Assembly (NCBI GenBank): GCA_016295355.1
Contig: JAEDLK010000045.1
Location: forward strand, 1-9,085
Direction of reading: 5' to 3'
Source: Clostridiaceae bacterium
Lineage (GTDB): Bacteria > Bacillota > Clostridia > Oscillospirales > Acutalibacteraceae
DNA: 9,085 nucleotides
Shown here: piece after piece, positions 1 to 5,299 of the stretch
Numbering within the stretch: the first letter of the stretch is position 1
Layout of the letters: every line of letters begins with the position of its first letter
Made by a program: the position numbers and the translations under genes
The notes under the pieces: model-generated
Told to the model about the DNA's origin: nothing
Database searches by the model: none
What the model saw: the letters and a program-made list of their open reading frames with translations, nothing else

Positions 1-216
1 GGTGGTTAATTCCATGCCGGCCACCGGGATAATATCATGCCGTCGTGCCGCCTCAAAAAAAGCGGGACAGTTGGCTGTGGTATTATGATCGGTTAAGGCC
101 ATGATCGACAAACCGTTAAGCTGTCCCATACCGGCAATACTGTCGGGTGTCGATTCATTATCCCCACAGGGGGACAGACAGGAATGAAGATGAAGATCGT
201 ATGCAAAACGGCTCAT
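1..216 (-). CDS. PHP-domain metal-dependent phosphoesterase, N-terminal part (runs off left edge)
   Basis: The first 72 residues of a PHP (polymerase and histidinol phosphatase) domain protein are visible; the rest lies beyond position 1. PHP motif I is DLHLHS (His9 and His11 as metal ligands), motif II is TDHN at 42-45, and GMELTT at 67-72 fits motif III. These are metal-binding positions of a family that hydrolyses phosphoesters such as nucleotides or nucleic acids; the substrate cannot be read from this fragment. Cys13 and Cys17 (SCLSPCGD) follow motif I. The start ATG overlaps the stop of the preceding gene as ATGA (213-216), so translation is probably coupled, in line with the weak ribosome binding site. 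It is the last visible gene of the hydrogenase-like operon. The family call is secure; the role within the cluster is unknown. Confidence 0.9.
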   Translation of the reverse strand, partial: MSRFAYDLHLHSCLSPCGDNESTPDSIAGMGQLNGLSIMALTDHNTTANCPAFFEAARRHDIIPVAGMELTT

Positions 217-539
217 AACAGCTTACCGACCGTCACGGCCACGCAAAAGGCATCCTGTTCAGAGGAAAGAAGGTTGACACCTTTTTTTTTGGCCGTTTCG
301 AGCATATCGGCATCGGGTTCAACCCCTTCGGCCAATACAATACAGGAAACATCAGCCAATGAAGCAACGGCGACAGTGTTCATATTGGACATAATGGTGA
401 TCCAAACATTGCCGCTTTTGGCCCGACCCATGACCCAGCTTAATAAATCGCCGCAGTAGGCACCGCTCACGGCTCTTTCGGGATCCGGCAGACAAAGGGC
501 CTTCCAATCGGCCGCCCGCATCAGTTCTTCAACCGTCAC
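213..539 (-). CDS. Small DRTGG-domain-like protein, second copy
   Basis: This 108-residue cytosolic protein resembles DRTGG-domain (PF07085-type) proteins found beside clostridial hydrogenase genes, which are often misnamed HPr serine kinase. No kinase motif is present. It aligns along its length with the 118-residue protein at 2252-2608: WITIMSNMNTVAVASLADVS matches VLLTGLVNSQVVRTAEMMDM, followed by CIVL/CIVF, a Pro-containing turn, and EMISLAEESGIVL-like residues. It is more diverged than that copy and lacks a literal DRTGG sequence. The GTG start is chosen because an AGGTGA ribosome binding site at 546-551 lies 6 bases upstream. The gene follows the hydrogenase-like gene by 16 bases and overlaps the PHP gene by 4. 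Family members are thought to act as regulatory or ligand-binding modules; the specific function is unknown. Confidence 0.8.
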   Translation of the reverse strand: MTVEELMRAADWKALCLPDPERAVSGAYCGDLLSWVMGRAKSGNVWITIMSNMNTVAVASLADVSCIVLAEGVEPDADMLETAKKKGVNLLSSEQDAFCVAVTVGKLL

Positions 540-555
540 AACGGCTCACCTGCCT

Positions 556-1815
556 TCATTGATTCTTTCTGCGATATGCAAGAATAGGACACTCTTGTGT
601 TTCACTGCGCTTTCTGACTAAATCTTCGGCATATGCCCGACAGGTGGGAGCTCCGCAGGAGCCGCAATCAATCCCCGGTAAACCCTCTCTGATTTTTCCG
701 ATGTCGGACATCATCCTCATGGAATCGGCCAAGTTGTCACTTAAGCGGGAAATCGGGCGGTATTTCGGAAAATCCTCAAACAGCACCCTATCCGGCAACG
801 TCTTTTTTTCCTCATCACTTAAAAAGTTACGGGAAACCGGAAGATACCGACGCAAGCTTCTCAAACGAGCCTTGGCGATAAACGGATTTTGAATGGTTAA
901 GACGCCGCCGACGCAACCGCCGCTGCAGGCGTTCAATTCCACAAACTCCAAATTCGGAATACTGCCGTTTTCAATTTGATCCAACACATTGATACAATTC
1001 TCAATGCCGTCGGCCGCCAAATAGTTGTCATTAAAGACAGCCGTAGCCTCACCGCCGGTGGACGCCCAGCCGATGCCGATCATCCCCGAATGGGACAATG
1101 AGTCAATTTCGCTGTCAGACCGCATCTTTCCGATCAACATAAAATACAGCTCGCTGATCGGCACAACCACATCAACCCGACTGTGATAGTCATTAAAACC
1201 GTTATTGACATAACTGACCTTGGCCGGACAGGGTGAAATAAAGAAAACACCGATATCCTCATCGTTTAGTTCCGGGTGAGCCTTCTTGGCACGATCCCGC
1301 GCCATCCCGGCCGCCACTTCCATCGGAGGCAACATTTTAATAATATGATCAACCAGTGTGGGAAACCGAAGCTGAATCAATCGAACAATCACAGGACAGG
1401 CCGAACTGATAGCCGGTTTGGAAACCGAGGCGGTTTTCAAATACTCTCTCGTATAGGCGGAAACCAACTCCGCTGCAGCCGAAACCTCAAAAACATCATT
1501 GAAGCCAAGCCGCAACAAGCCGTCCAGCACATAGTCAACGTCGTCAAGGTTTTCAAACTGACCGTATAAGCTGGGAGCCGGAAGCGCAATATTCCATTTG
1601 AAGTTTTTCATGGAATCCAGACTGCCGCAAGCCGATTTTTTAGCCTTTTGCGGACAGGCACGGATACATTCTCCGCAATCAATGCAACGGTCACCGTCAA
1701 TAACGGCATGGTTGTTCCTAATACGAATCGCCTCTGTCGGACAATGGCGTAAGCAGGTGGTACAGCCGTTGCACTTGTTTTCATCAAGATAAACCGAATG
1801 ACTGTATGCTTTCAT
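556..1815 (-). CDS. [FeFe]-hydrogenase-like iron-sulfur protein (putative sensory type)
   Basis: This 419-residue protein has three parts. The N-terminal ferredoxin domain carries two [4Fe-4S] motifs of form CX2CX2CX3C (Cys15/18/21/25 and Cys44/47/50/54). A hydrogenase large-subunit H-cluster domain spans about 73-325. A C-terminal [4Fe-4S] domain has CX2CX4CX16C (Cys384/387/392/409), like the FeS domain of RnfB or CO dehydrogenase gamma. All four expected H-cluster ligands are present: Cys140 (SSACP), Cys196 (SPCPAK), Cys297 and Cys301 (NACSGGC). The proton-relay cysteine of TSCCP is Ala139, and the two methionines that normally flank the cluster are Ser194 and Asn295. No PAS domain and no membrane segment is seen. 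It sits between an RsbW-like ATPase and a DRTGG protein, which favours redox or H2 sensing over turnover. The ribosome binding site AGAAGG lies 4 bases before the ATG. Family secure; sensory role inferred. Confidence 0.9.
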   Translation of the reverse strand: MKAYSHSVYLDENKCNGCTTCLRHCPTEAIRIRNNHAVIDGDRCIDCGECIRACPQKAKKSACGSLDSMKNFKWNIALPAPSLYGQFENLDDVDYVLDGLLRLGFNDVFEVSAAAELVSAYTREYLKTASVSKPAISSACPVIVRLIQLRFPTLVDHIIKMLPPMEVAAGMARDRAKKAHPELNDEDIGVFFISPCPAKVSYVNNGFNDYHSRVDVVVPISELYFMLIGKMRSDSEIDSLSHSGMIGIGWASTGGEATAVFNDNYLAADGIENCINVLDQIENGSIPNLEFVELNACSGGCVGGVLTIQNPFIAKARLRSLRRYLPVSRNFLSDEEKKTLPDRVLFEDFPKYRPISRLSDNLADSMRMMSDIGKIREGLPGIDCGSCGAPTCRAYAEDLVRKRSETQECPILAYRRKNQ

Positions 1816-1836
1816 AATACCTTCTCTTGAAATATG

Positions 1837-2259
1837 TTACAGATTAACTCTCATAGTGATACTGGTACCCTTGCCCACCGTTGAGCGAATATCCATATAG
1901 TCGGTATAGCGTTTCATGTTCGGCAATCCCATGCCTGCGCCGAAGCCGAGAGAGCGAACCTGTTCGGTTGCTGTGGAATAACCCTCCTGCATGGCTTTAT
2001 TGATATCGGCAATTCCCGGGCCGGTGTCGTCCAGCTCAATCGTTACGCCGCCTTCGTCAACCGTAACGGTAGCCACACCGCCTCCGGCATGAATAACCAT
2101 ATTGATTTCACCCTCGTACATGGCGATGGAAACCCGACGAATAACCTCCGGCGGCAGACCGATCTGCCGTAAATTCTGCTTGACCTTGACCGAAGCCTCA
2201 CCTGCCGATGTGAAATCGGATCCGTCCACATTATAACGGAAGGTCAATGATTCAGACAT
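1837..2259 (-). CDS. RsbW/SpoIIAB-like HATPase_c protein (anti-sigma-type serine kinase fold)
   Basis: This 140-residue protein is a stand-alone GHKL ATPase domain. The N box is EGEINMVIHA (49-58, Asn53), the G1 box is DDTGPGIAD (77-85), and the G2 region is GFGAGMGLPNMKRY (105-118), followed by GKGTSITM. It lacks a phospho-accepting His domain, a sensor domain and transmembrane segments, so it is not a classical sensor histidine kinase. The size and layout match anti-sigma-factor serine kinases such as RsbW and SpoIIAB. Neither an anti-anti-sigma (STAS) partner nor a sigma factor lies in the visible neighbourhood, so its target is unknown. It overlaps the upstream DRTGG gene by 8 bases and precedes the hydrogenase-like gene by 21, with an AAGGTG ribosome binding site just before the ATG. 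Operon placement suggests it transmits or receives a signal from the iron-sulfur protein; that link is inference. Confidence 0.88.
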   Translation of the reverse strand: MSESLTFRYNVDGSDFTSAGEASVKVKQNLRQIGLPPEVIRRVSIAMYEGEINMVIHAGGGVATVTVDEGGVTIELDDTGPGIADINKAMQEGYSTATEQVRSLGFGAGMGLPNMKRYTDYMDIRSTVGKGTSITMRVNL

Positions 2260-2608
2260 GTTTCACCTTGTTTCCCACAAGGCCGTTACTGTACAGAATA
2301 CCGCAAGCCTCATACATTCTTTTATCCGTAGCCATCAAGACGATGCCGCTTTCTTCTGCCAACGAAATCATTTCGGGCGTGGGCATCTTGGAGCGAACAA
2401 ACACAATACACTTCATGTCCATCATTTCGGCAGTGCGAACCACTTGTGAATTCACCAGGCCGGTCAACAAAACCGCCTGATCCTTTACATAAGCCAACAC
2501 GTCGCTCATCATATCGCTGCCACAGGCTGAATACACATGGCTGCCGAGCAGATCTTCATGACAAATGACATCGGCACAAAGAAGCTCCCTCATCATACTG
2601 ATTTTCAT
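2252..2608 (-). CDS. Small DRTGG-domain-like protein, first copy
   Basis: This 118-residue soluble protein belongs to the DRTGG-type (PF07085-like) small proteins that accompany clostridial [FeFe]-hydrogenase operons. Recognisable segments are VLLTGLVNSQVVRTAEMMDM (46-65), then KCIVFVRSKMPTPEM (66-80) and EESGIVLMATDKRMYEACGI (85-104). There is no P-loop or HPr kinase active site, so the common label 'HPr serine kinase' would be misleading. Cysteines at 11, 16, 29, 67 and 102 are scattered without a cluster-binding spacing. It is paralogous to the protein at 213-539. The start at 2608 has an AAAAAAGG ribosome binding site 11 bases upstream; ATG codons at residues 5 and 6 are less likely. It lies 26 bases after the NuoE-like gene and overlaps the ATPase gene. 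Function unknown; a ligand-binding or regulatory role is likely. Confidence 0.83.
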   Translation of the reverse strand: MKISMMRELLCADVICHEDLLGSHVYSACGSDMMSDVLAYVKDQAVLLTGLVNSQVVRTAEMMDMKCIVFVRSKMPTPEMISLAEESGIVLMATDKRMYEACGILYSNGLVGNKVKHV

Positions 2609-2634
2609 AACCGTCTTATCCTTTTTTCTGGCTG

Positions 2635-3129
2635 TCAGTTGTACTTTTCGAGAATACCATCAACATCATCAGCGGTCAAACGACCGTAAACATCGTCGTT
2701 CACGGTCAAAACCGGAGCCAGACCGCAAGCACCGATACAACGGCAGGCGGTCAGCGAGAACTTACCGTCGGCTGTACACTCATCGGCACCGATACCCAGC
2801 TTTTCTTCCAGCTTTTCCATAATCTCGCCCGAACCCTTAACATAGCAGGCAGTGCCCAGACAAACAGAAATATTGTACTCACCCTTGGGCGAAAGCGAGA
2901 ACTGTGCGTAGAAGGTCGACACGCCAAACACCTTTTCCAGCGGAACGTCCATCTCCTCTGCAATTCTCTCCTGTACTTCCATGGGCAGGTAACCGTAAAT
3001 GTCCTGTGCCTGTTGCATAACAGAAATCAACAGGCTCTTGTCGTGCTTATTGGCCTCAAGAACCTCATTGAGCTTCTGCGCTTGCTCCTCGGTACCCTTG
3101 AAAGGAAGTTTGCTGATTTTCTTTTGCAT
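2635..3129 (-). CDS. NuoE/HydC-like thioredoxin-fold [2Fe-2S] subunit
   Basis: This 164-residue protein belongs to the complex I 24-kDa (NuoE) family, which supplies the small [2Fe-2S] subunit of NADH-dependent bifurcating hydrogenases and formate dehydrogenases. Near the N terminus it has the helical EEQAQKLNEVLE region and the family stretch LISVMQQAQDIYGYLP. The cluster ligands follow the NuoE pattern CX4C...CX3C: Cys90 and Cys95 (VCLGTACYVKG), then Cys131 and Cys135 (CRCIGACGLAP). The GVSTFYAQFSL segment and the closing GRLTADDVDGIL segment are also typical. The ATG at 3129 is preferred: AAGGAGG at 3138-3144 lies 8 bases upstream of it but only 2 bases from an in-frame TTG at 3135. This is the first gene of the operon. 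The partner flavoprotein (NuoF/HydB) and catalytic subunit are not in the window and may lie to the left. Confidence 0.93.
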   Translation of the reverse strand: MQKKISKLPFKGTEEQAQKLNEVLEANKHDKSLLISVMQQAQDIYGYLPMEVQERIAEEMDVPLEKVFGVSTFYAQFSLSPKGEYNISVCLGTACYVKGSGEIMEKLEEKLGIGADECTADGKFSLTACRCIGACGLAPVLTVNDDVYGRLTADDVDGILEKYN

Positions 3130-3137
3130 TACCAAAT

Positions 3138-3144
3138 CCTCCTT
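3138..3144 (-). promoter_or_regulatory. Ribosome binding site fixing the NuoE-like start
   Basis: AAGGAGG on the minus strand is a full Shine-Dalgarno match. Its 8-base spacing to the ATG at 3129 decides that start over the in-frame TTG at 3135. Confidence 0.85.
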
Positions 3145-3232
3145 ATGCAGATATTAGGTTGGCATACCCCTCGCCAAAGGCCGTTCCTGTCAAAGAACAG
3201 TCTGCAAACAGCACACCATTTACCAATGATAC

Positions 3233-3261
3233 AGTATAGCACAGTTTTCTGCGTTTTTCCA
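3233..3261 (-). promoter_or_regulatory. Sigma-A-type promoter with extended -10 for the hydrogenase-like operon
   Basis: On the minus strand a -10 TATACT (3233-3238) is preceded by TGC, giving an extended TGn -10. A -35-like TGGAAA (3256-3261) lies 17 bases upstream. Transcription would begin near 3226 and leave a leader of about 97 bases before the ATG at 3129. A second, weaker option is TAATAT at 3151-3156 with TTTGGC at 3173-3178, spacing 16. This is a prediction from motif and spacing only. Confidence 0.6.
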
Positions 3262-3306
3262 CCTTTTTTTTGCGATTTGACGAAATATGTCATATATTTA
3301 ACAATC

Positions 3307-3358
3307 AAAAGAAAAAAGAAAAGGGGAAACCGGCACAATGAGCCTGTTTTCCCCTTTT
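3307..3358 (-). terminator. Rho-independent terminator after pssA
   Basis: On the minus strand, starting 3 bases after the pssA stop, a GGGGAAAA/TTTCCCC stem (3323-3330 with 3346-3354, one bulge) continues after a one-base mismatch into GGC/GCC (3332-3334 with 3342-3344). It is followed by a T-rich run, TTTTCTTTTTTCTTTT (3307-3322). Stem plus T-tract is the standard intrinsic terminator. It insulates pssA from the downstream hydrogenase-like operon, which has its own promoter at 3233-3261. Confidence 0.88.
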
Positions 3359-3360
3359 AT

Positions 3361-4005
3361 TCACAATAAACGCCCCCGTGCAAACTCGTCCATCAGAACG
3401 GCGAAAATACCCGCACCGATGACGCAAAGAGCCGCCATCACCCGTCCGCCTGGTTTGGGAATCTTAATGGGCAGAACAAACAACGCCGCCGTCAGCACAA
3501 CCGACACCAATGTCGCCAATGCAAAATACGATCCGACAATCGGCTTAAAGCACCACAAAAGCGGAAAAATAACCGCTGAACTGGTCACCGGTAAACCCAT
3601 AAAAAACCGACGCTTTTCACTGGTTTGATCCTGTCTGATCTCCTCGGTCACATTGTAATAAGCCAATCGAATCAAGGCTGTCAGCACATACACCGATGCC
3701 ACAACCACGGCGCTGATGCGCATTTGTTGTGTTTCAAGCACACGCATACAGATAATAGACGGCAAAACACCAAAGGCCACCAAATCGGTCAAAGAATCAA
3801 TTTGAATGCCAAAACGGCTTTCCTCGTCTGTACGGTTTTTCTTAGTGCGGGCAATCGTCCCGTCAAACATATCAAAAAAACCGGACAGCAACAGACAGAT
3901 AATCGCCAAATCGGGACGGCCGTTAGCGGCCTTGATAATCCCAACAACGGCACTGATTAAGCCACAGTAGGTCGCAATAACCGTATAATTATAAAAGCCT
4001 AACAC
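3361..4005 (-). CDS. pssA: CDP-diacylglycerol-serine O-phosphatidyltransferase (phosphatidylserine synthase)
   Basis: PssA is a membrane enzyme that joins CDP-diacylglycerol and L-serine to form phosphatidylserine and CMP, the route to phosphatidylethanolamine. This 214-residue protein carries the CDP-alcohol phosphotransferase signature: Asp48-Gly49, Ala52-Arg53, Gly66, Asp70 and Asp74 (in DGTIAR and GIQIDSLTD). There are 12 residues between Arg53 and Gly66 rather than the usual 8 or so, with the filling residues TKKNRTDEESRF. Hydrophobic stretches at about 8-26, 33-47, 76-90, 98-116, 140-152, 157-180 and 189-206 fit a multi-pass protein. The start is GTG with GGAGG 7 bases upstream (4013-4017); an ATG two bases further upstream is out of frame. 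It is a single-gene unit with its own promoter and terminator, divergent from the RNA methyltransferase. No psd decarboxylase gene is visible nearby. PgsA is a less likely alternative. Confidence 0.92.
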   Translation of the reverse strand: MLGFYNYTVIATYCGLISAVVGIIKAANGRPDLAIICLLLSGFFDMFDGTIARTKKNRTDEESRFGIQIDSLTDLVAFGVLPSIICMRVLETQQMRISAVVVASVYVLTALIRLAYYNVTEEIRQDQTSEKRRFFMGLPVTSSAVIFPLLWCFKPIVGSYFALATLVSVVLTAALFVLPIKIPKPGGRVMAALCVIGAGIFAVLMDEFARGRLL

Positions 4006-4032
4006 ATTGACACCTCCGACGATGATACGCCC

Positions 4033-4061
4033 ATTTTACCACATAATTCGACAAATGCCAA
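4033..4061 (-). promoter_or_regulatory. pssA promoter, near-consensus with extended -10
   Basis: On the minus strand a -35 TTGGCA (4056-4061) and a -10 TAAAAT (4033-4038) are separated by 17 bases, and TGG directly precedes the -10, giving an extended TGn element. The predicted start of transcription near 4026 leaves a leader of about 20 bases before the GTG, just enough for the GGAGG site. Confidence 0.75.
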
Positions 4062-4165
4062 CTCTTTCTTTTAGTTTTTTGTGTAAATCCACAATTTTCT
4101 TGTTTTTTCGCACGGCTGATTGAACGAAAAGCCCGTTATACTGCCCCATGTGCCTCATCGACCGC

Positions 4166-4194
4166 TTGACGAGAAATGCCGTATAAGCTATACT
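4166..4194 (+). promoter_or_regulatory. Promoter for the RNA methyltransferase gene
   Basis: TTGACG (4166-4171) and TATACT (4189-4194) match the -35 and -10 consensus at 5 of 6 positions each with 17-base spacing. Transcription would start near 4201, downstream of any ATG further upstream in the same frame. This supports translation starting at 4228. Confidence 0.82.
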
Positions 4195-4208
4195 ATATAT
4201 ATTCTCTT

Positions 4209-4214
4209 AGGAGG
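4209..4214 (+). promoter_or_regulatory. Ribosome binding site of the RNA methyltransferase gene, with long spacing
   Basis: AGGAGG lies 13 bases before the ATG at 4228, longer than the usual 6-10. The spacer contains AGGT-TATC-ACCT, which could fold into a 4-bp stem and shorten the effective distance. Confidence 0.65.
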
Positions 4215-4227
4215 CAGGTTATCACCT

Positions 4228-5136
4228 ATGCGTTCAACTCTTTCAAACCTTCCGACATTTTTGTGTGACAAGTTAACACAACAGTACTCGGCACTTGCCG
4301 AACAGATTGCGGACGGACTGTGCGAGCATTTAACCTGTCTTCGGGTTAATCGCTTAAAAAGCGATCCGGAAACGGTCAAGTCCTGCTTGCAACAAGCCGG
4401 CTTTAAGACCGAAGCTCTCCCCTTTTATGAGGACGCCTTGCTTGTGCGTAACGGCGACCTTTCAACGCTTCGCCATCTATCAGCCTACTCTGAGGGTCTG
4501 TTTTATTTACAAAATCCGTCGGCCATGCTACCGGCGCTTTGGCTACAGCCAATGCCCGGAGAAGATCTGTTGGACATGGCGGCCGCTCCCGGCGGAAAAA
4601 CCACCCAATTAGCGGCTCTTTGCGGCAACAAGGCGCAAATCACCGCCTGTGAACGGCATCCGATTCGTGCCGAACGCCTGCGATTCAATTTAGAGCGGCA
4701 GGGAGCCGGATCGGTCACCGTTTTGGTGAGAGATGCCAGGCAGCTGGAGGATTGGTTTTCCTTTGACCGGATCCTATTGGATGCACCCTGTACCGGCAGC
4801 GGCACGCTGAATGCGCAAGATGAAGCCGATTCTGCTCATATTACCCCGATTCTCTTAAAAAAATGCACCACCACCCAAAAGGCTCTCCTACAAAAAGCCG
4901 ACCGACTGCTAAAAAAAGGCGGCCGCTTGGTATACTCGACCTGCTCGGTACTGTACGAGGAGAACGAAGCCACCGTAATGCCTCTGCTTAAAAGCGGTCG
5001 CTATCGAGCTTGCCCCATTGATCCCGACAGACTAAACGGCATTTCCCTGCTTCCCTGTCAAATTCCCGAGGCCGTATGTGTGTGCCCAACCGACTGTTTT
5101 GAAGGCTTTTTTGCCGTAGCTCTCGAAAAGTGTTGA
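4228..5136 (+). CDS. RsmB/RsmF (NOP2/Sun)-family RNA cytosine-5 methyltransferase, short form
   Basis: This enzyme would transfer a methyl group from S-adenosylmethionine to C5 of a cytosine in rRNA or tRNA. The 302-residue protein has an N-terminal substrate-binding segment (about 1-90), the YLQNPSAMLPAL motif, the SAM-binding DMAAAPGGK (116-124), DAPCTGSGT (185-193, Cys188) and STCS (Cys239). The two cysteines are those used for methylation and product release in NOP2/Sun enzymes. It ends soon after the fold (EGFFAVALEKC), so the C-terminal PUA-like domain of many RsmF proteins and the N-terminal NusB domain of RsmB are both absent. Upstream in-frame ATG codons, such as 4120, are rejected because the promoter at 4166-4194 places the transcript start near 4201. 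The gene is monocistronic, divergent from pssA. Target base unknown. Confidence 0.9.
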   Translation: MRSTLSNLPTFLCDKLTQQYSALAEQIADGLCEHLTCLRVNRLKSDPETVKSCLQQAGFKTEALPFYEDALLVRNGDLSTLRHLSAYSEGLFYLQNPSAMLPALWLQPMPGEDLLDMAAAPGGKTTQLAALCGNKAQITACERHPIRAERLRFNLERQGAGSVTVLVRDARQLEDWFSFDRILLDAPCTGSGTLNAQDEADSAHITPILLKKCTTTQKALLQKADRLLKKGGRLVYSTCSVLYEENEATVMPLLKSGRYRACPIDPDRLNGISLLPCQIPEAVCVCPTDCFEGFFAVALEKC

Positions 5137-5221
5137 CGGTGGCTCACAAGGTCGAATCGCCTTGCGCCGTTTTCGGTTTTCTTATGTTCGACTCGGCGTA
5201 GCATGATGATACAACCGACAC

Positions 5222-5268
5222 ATTCAAAAAACAACCCGTTGGAGATTCCTTTCTTCAACGGGTCTTTT
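5222..5268. terminator. Bidirectional intrinsic terminator between the RNA methyltransferase and trmB
   Basis: A 12-bp stem (5234-5245 with 5252-5263, one G-T pair, 6-base loop) is built on CCCGTTG/CAACGGG. The plus-strand exit has CTTTTGTATAT. The minus-strand exit has the better T-tract, TGTTTTTTGAAT. It lies 97 bases after the plus-strand gene and 36 bases after the end of trmB, so it can serve both convergent genes. The 163-base gap holds no supported gene. Confidence 0.82.
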
Positions 5269-5299
5269 GTATATGATTCCTGCAACCGGGCCTTAAGTC

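Noticed and set aside
2565..2822. Plus-strand open frame of 85 codons rich in Arg and His
   Set aside because: It is antisense to the conserved NuoE-like gene and its composition is that of a shadow frame; no promoter or ribosome binding site supports it.
3188..3193. Perfect minus-strand TTGACA upstream of the NuoE-like gene
   Set aside because: No acceptable -10 box lies at 16-18 bases; the only TAT-containing hexamer is about 20 bases away.
4137..4142. Plus-strand TATACT as an additional -10
   Set aside because: The nearest TTGAAC is only 11 bases upstream, too close for a promoter.
4120..4227. In-frame upstream extension of the RNA methyltransferase from an ATG at 4120
   Set aside because: A near-consensus promoter lies within this stretch (4166-4194) and the AGGAGG site serves 4228; the extra residues do not resemble the family.
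5147..5164. CAAGG/CCTTG hairpin and GTCGAA/TTCGAC pairs after the RNA methyltransferase
   Set aside because: The stems are only 5-6 bp with no T-tract; the stronger terminator is at 5222-5268.
5058..5285. Minus-strand open frame of 75 codons overlapping the end of the RNA methyltransferase
   Set aside because: It lies antisense to a conserved coding end and across the terminator, and its translation resembles no recognisable family.
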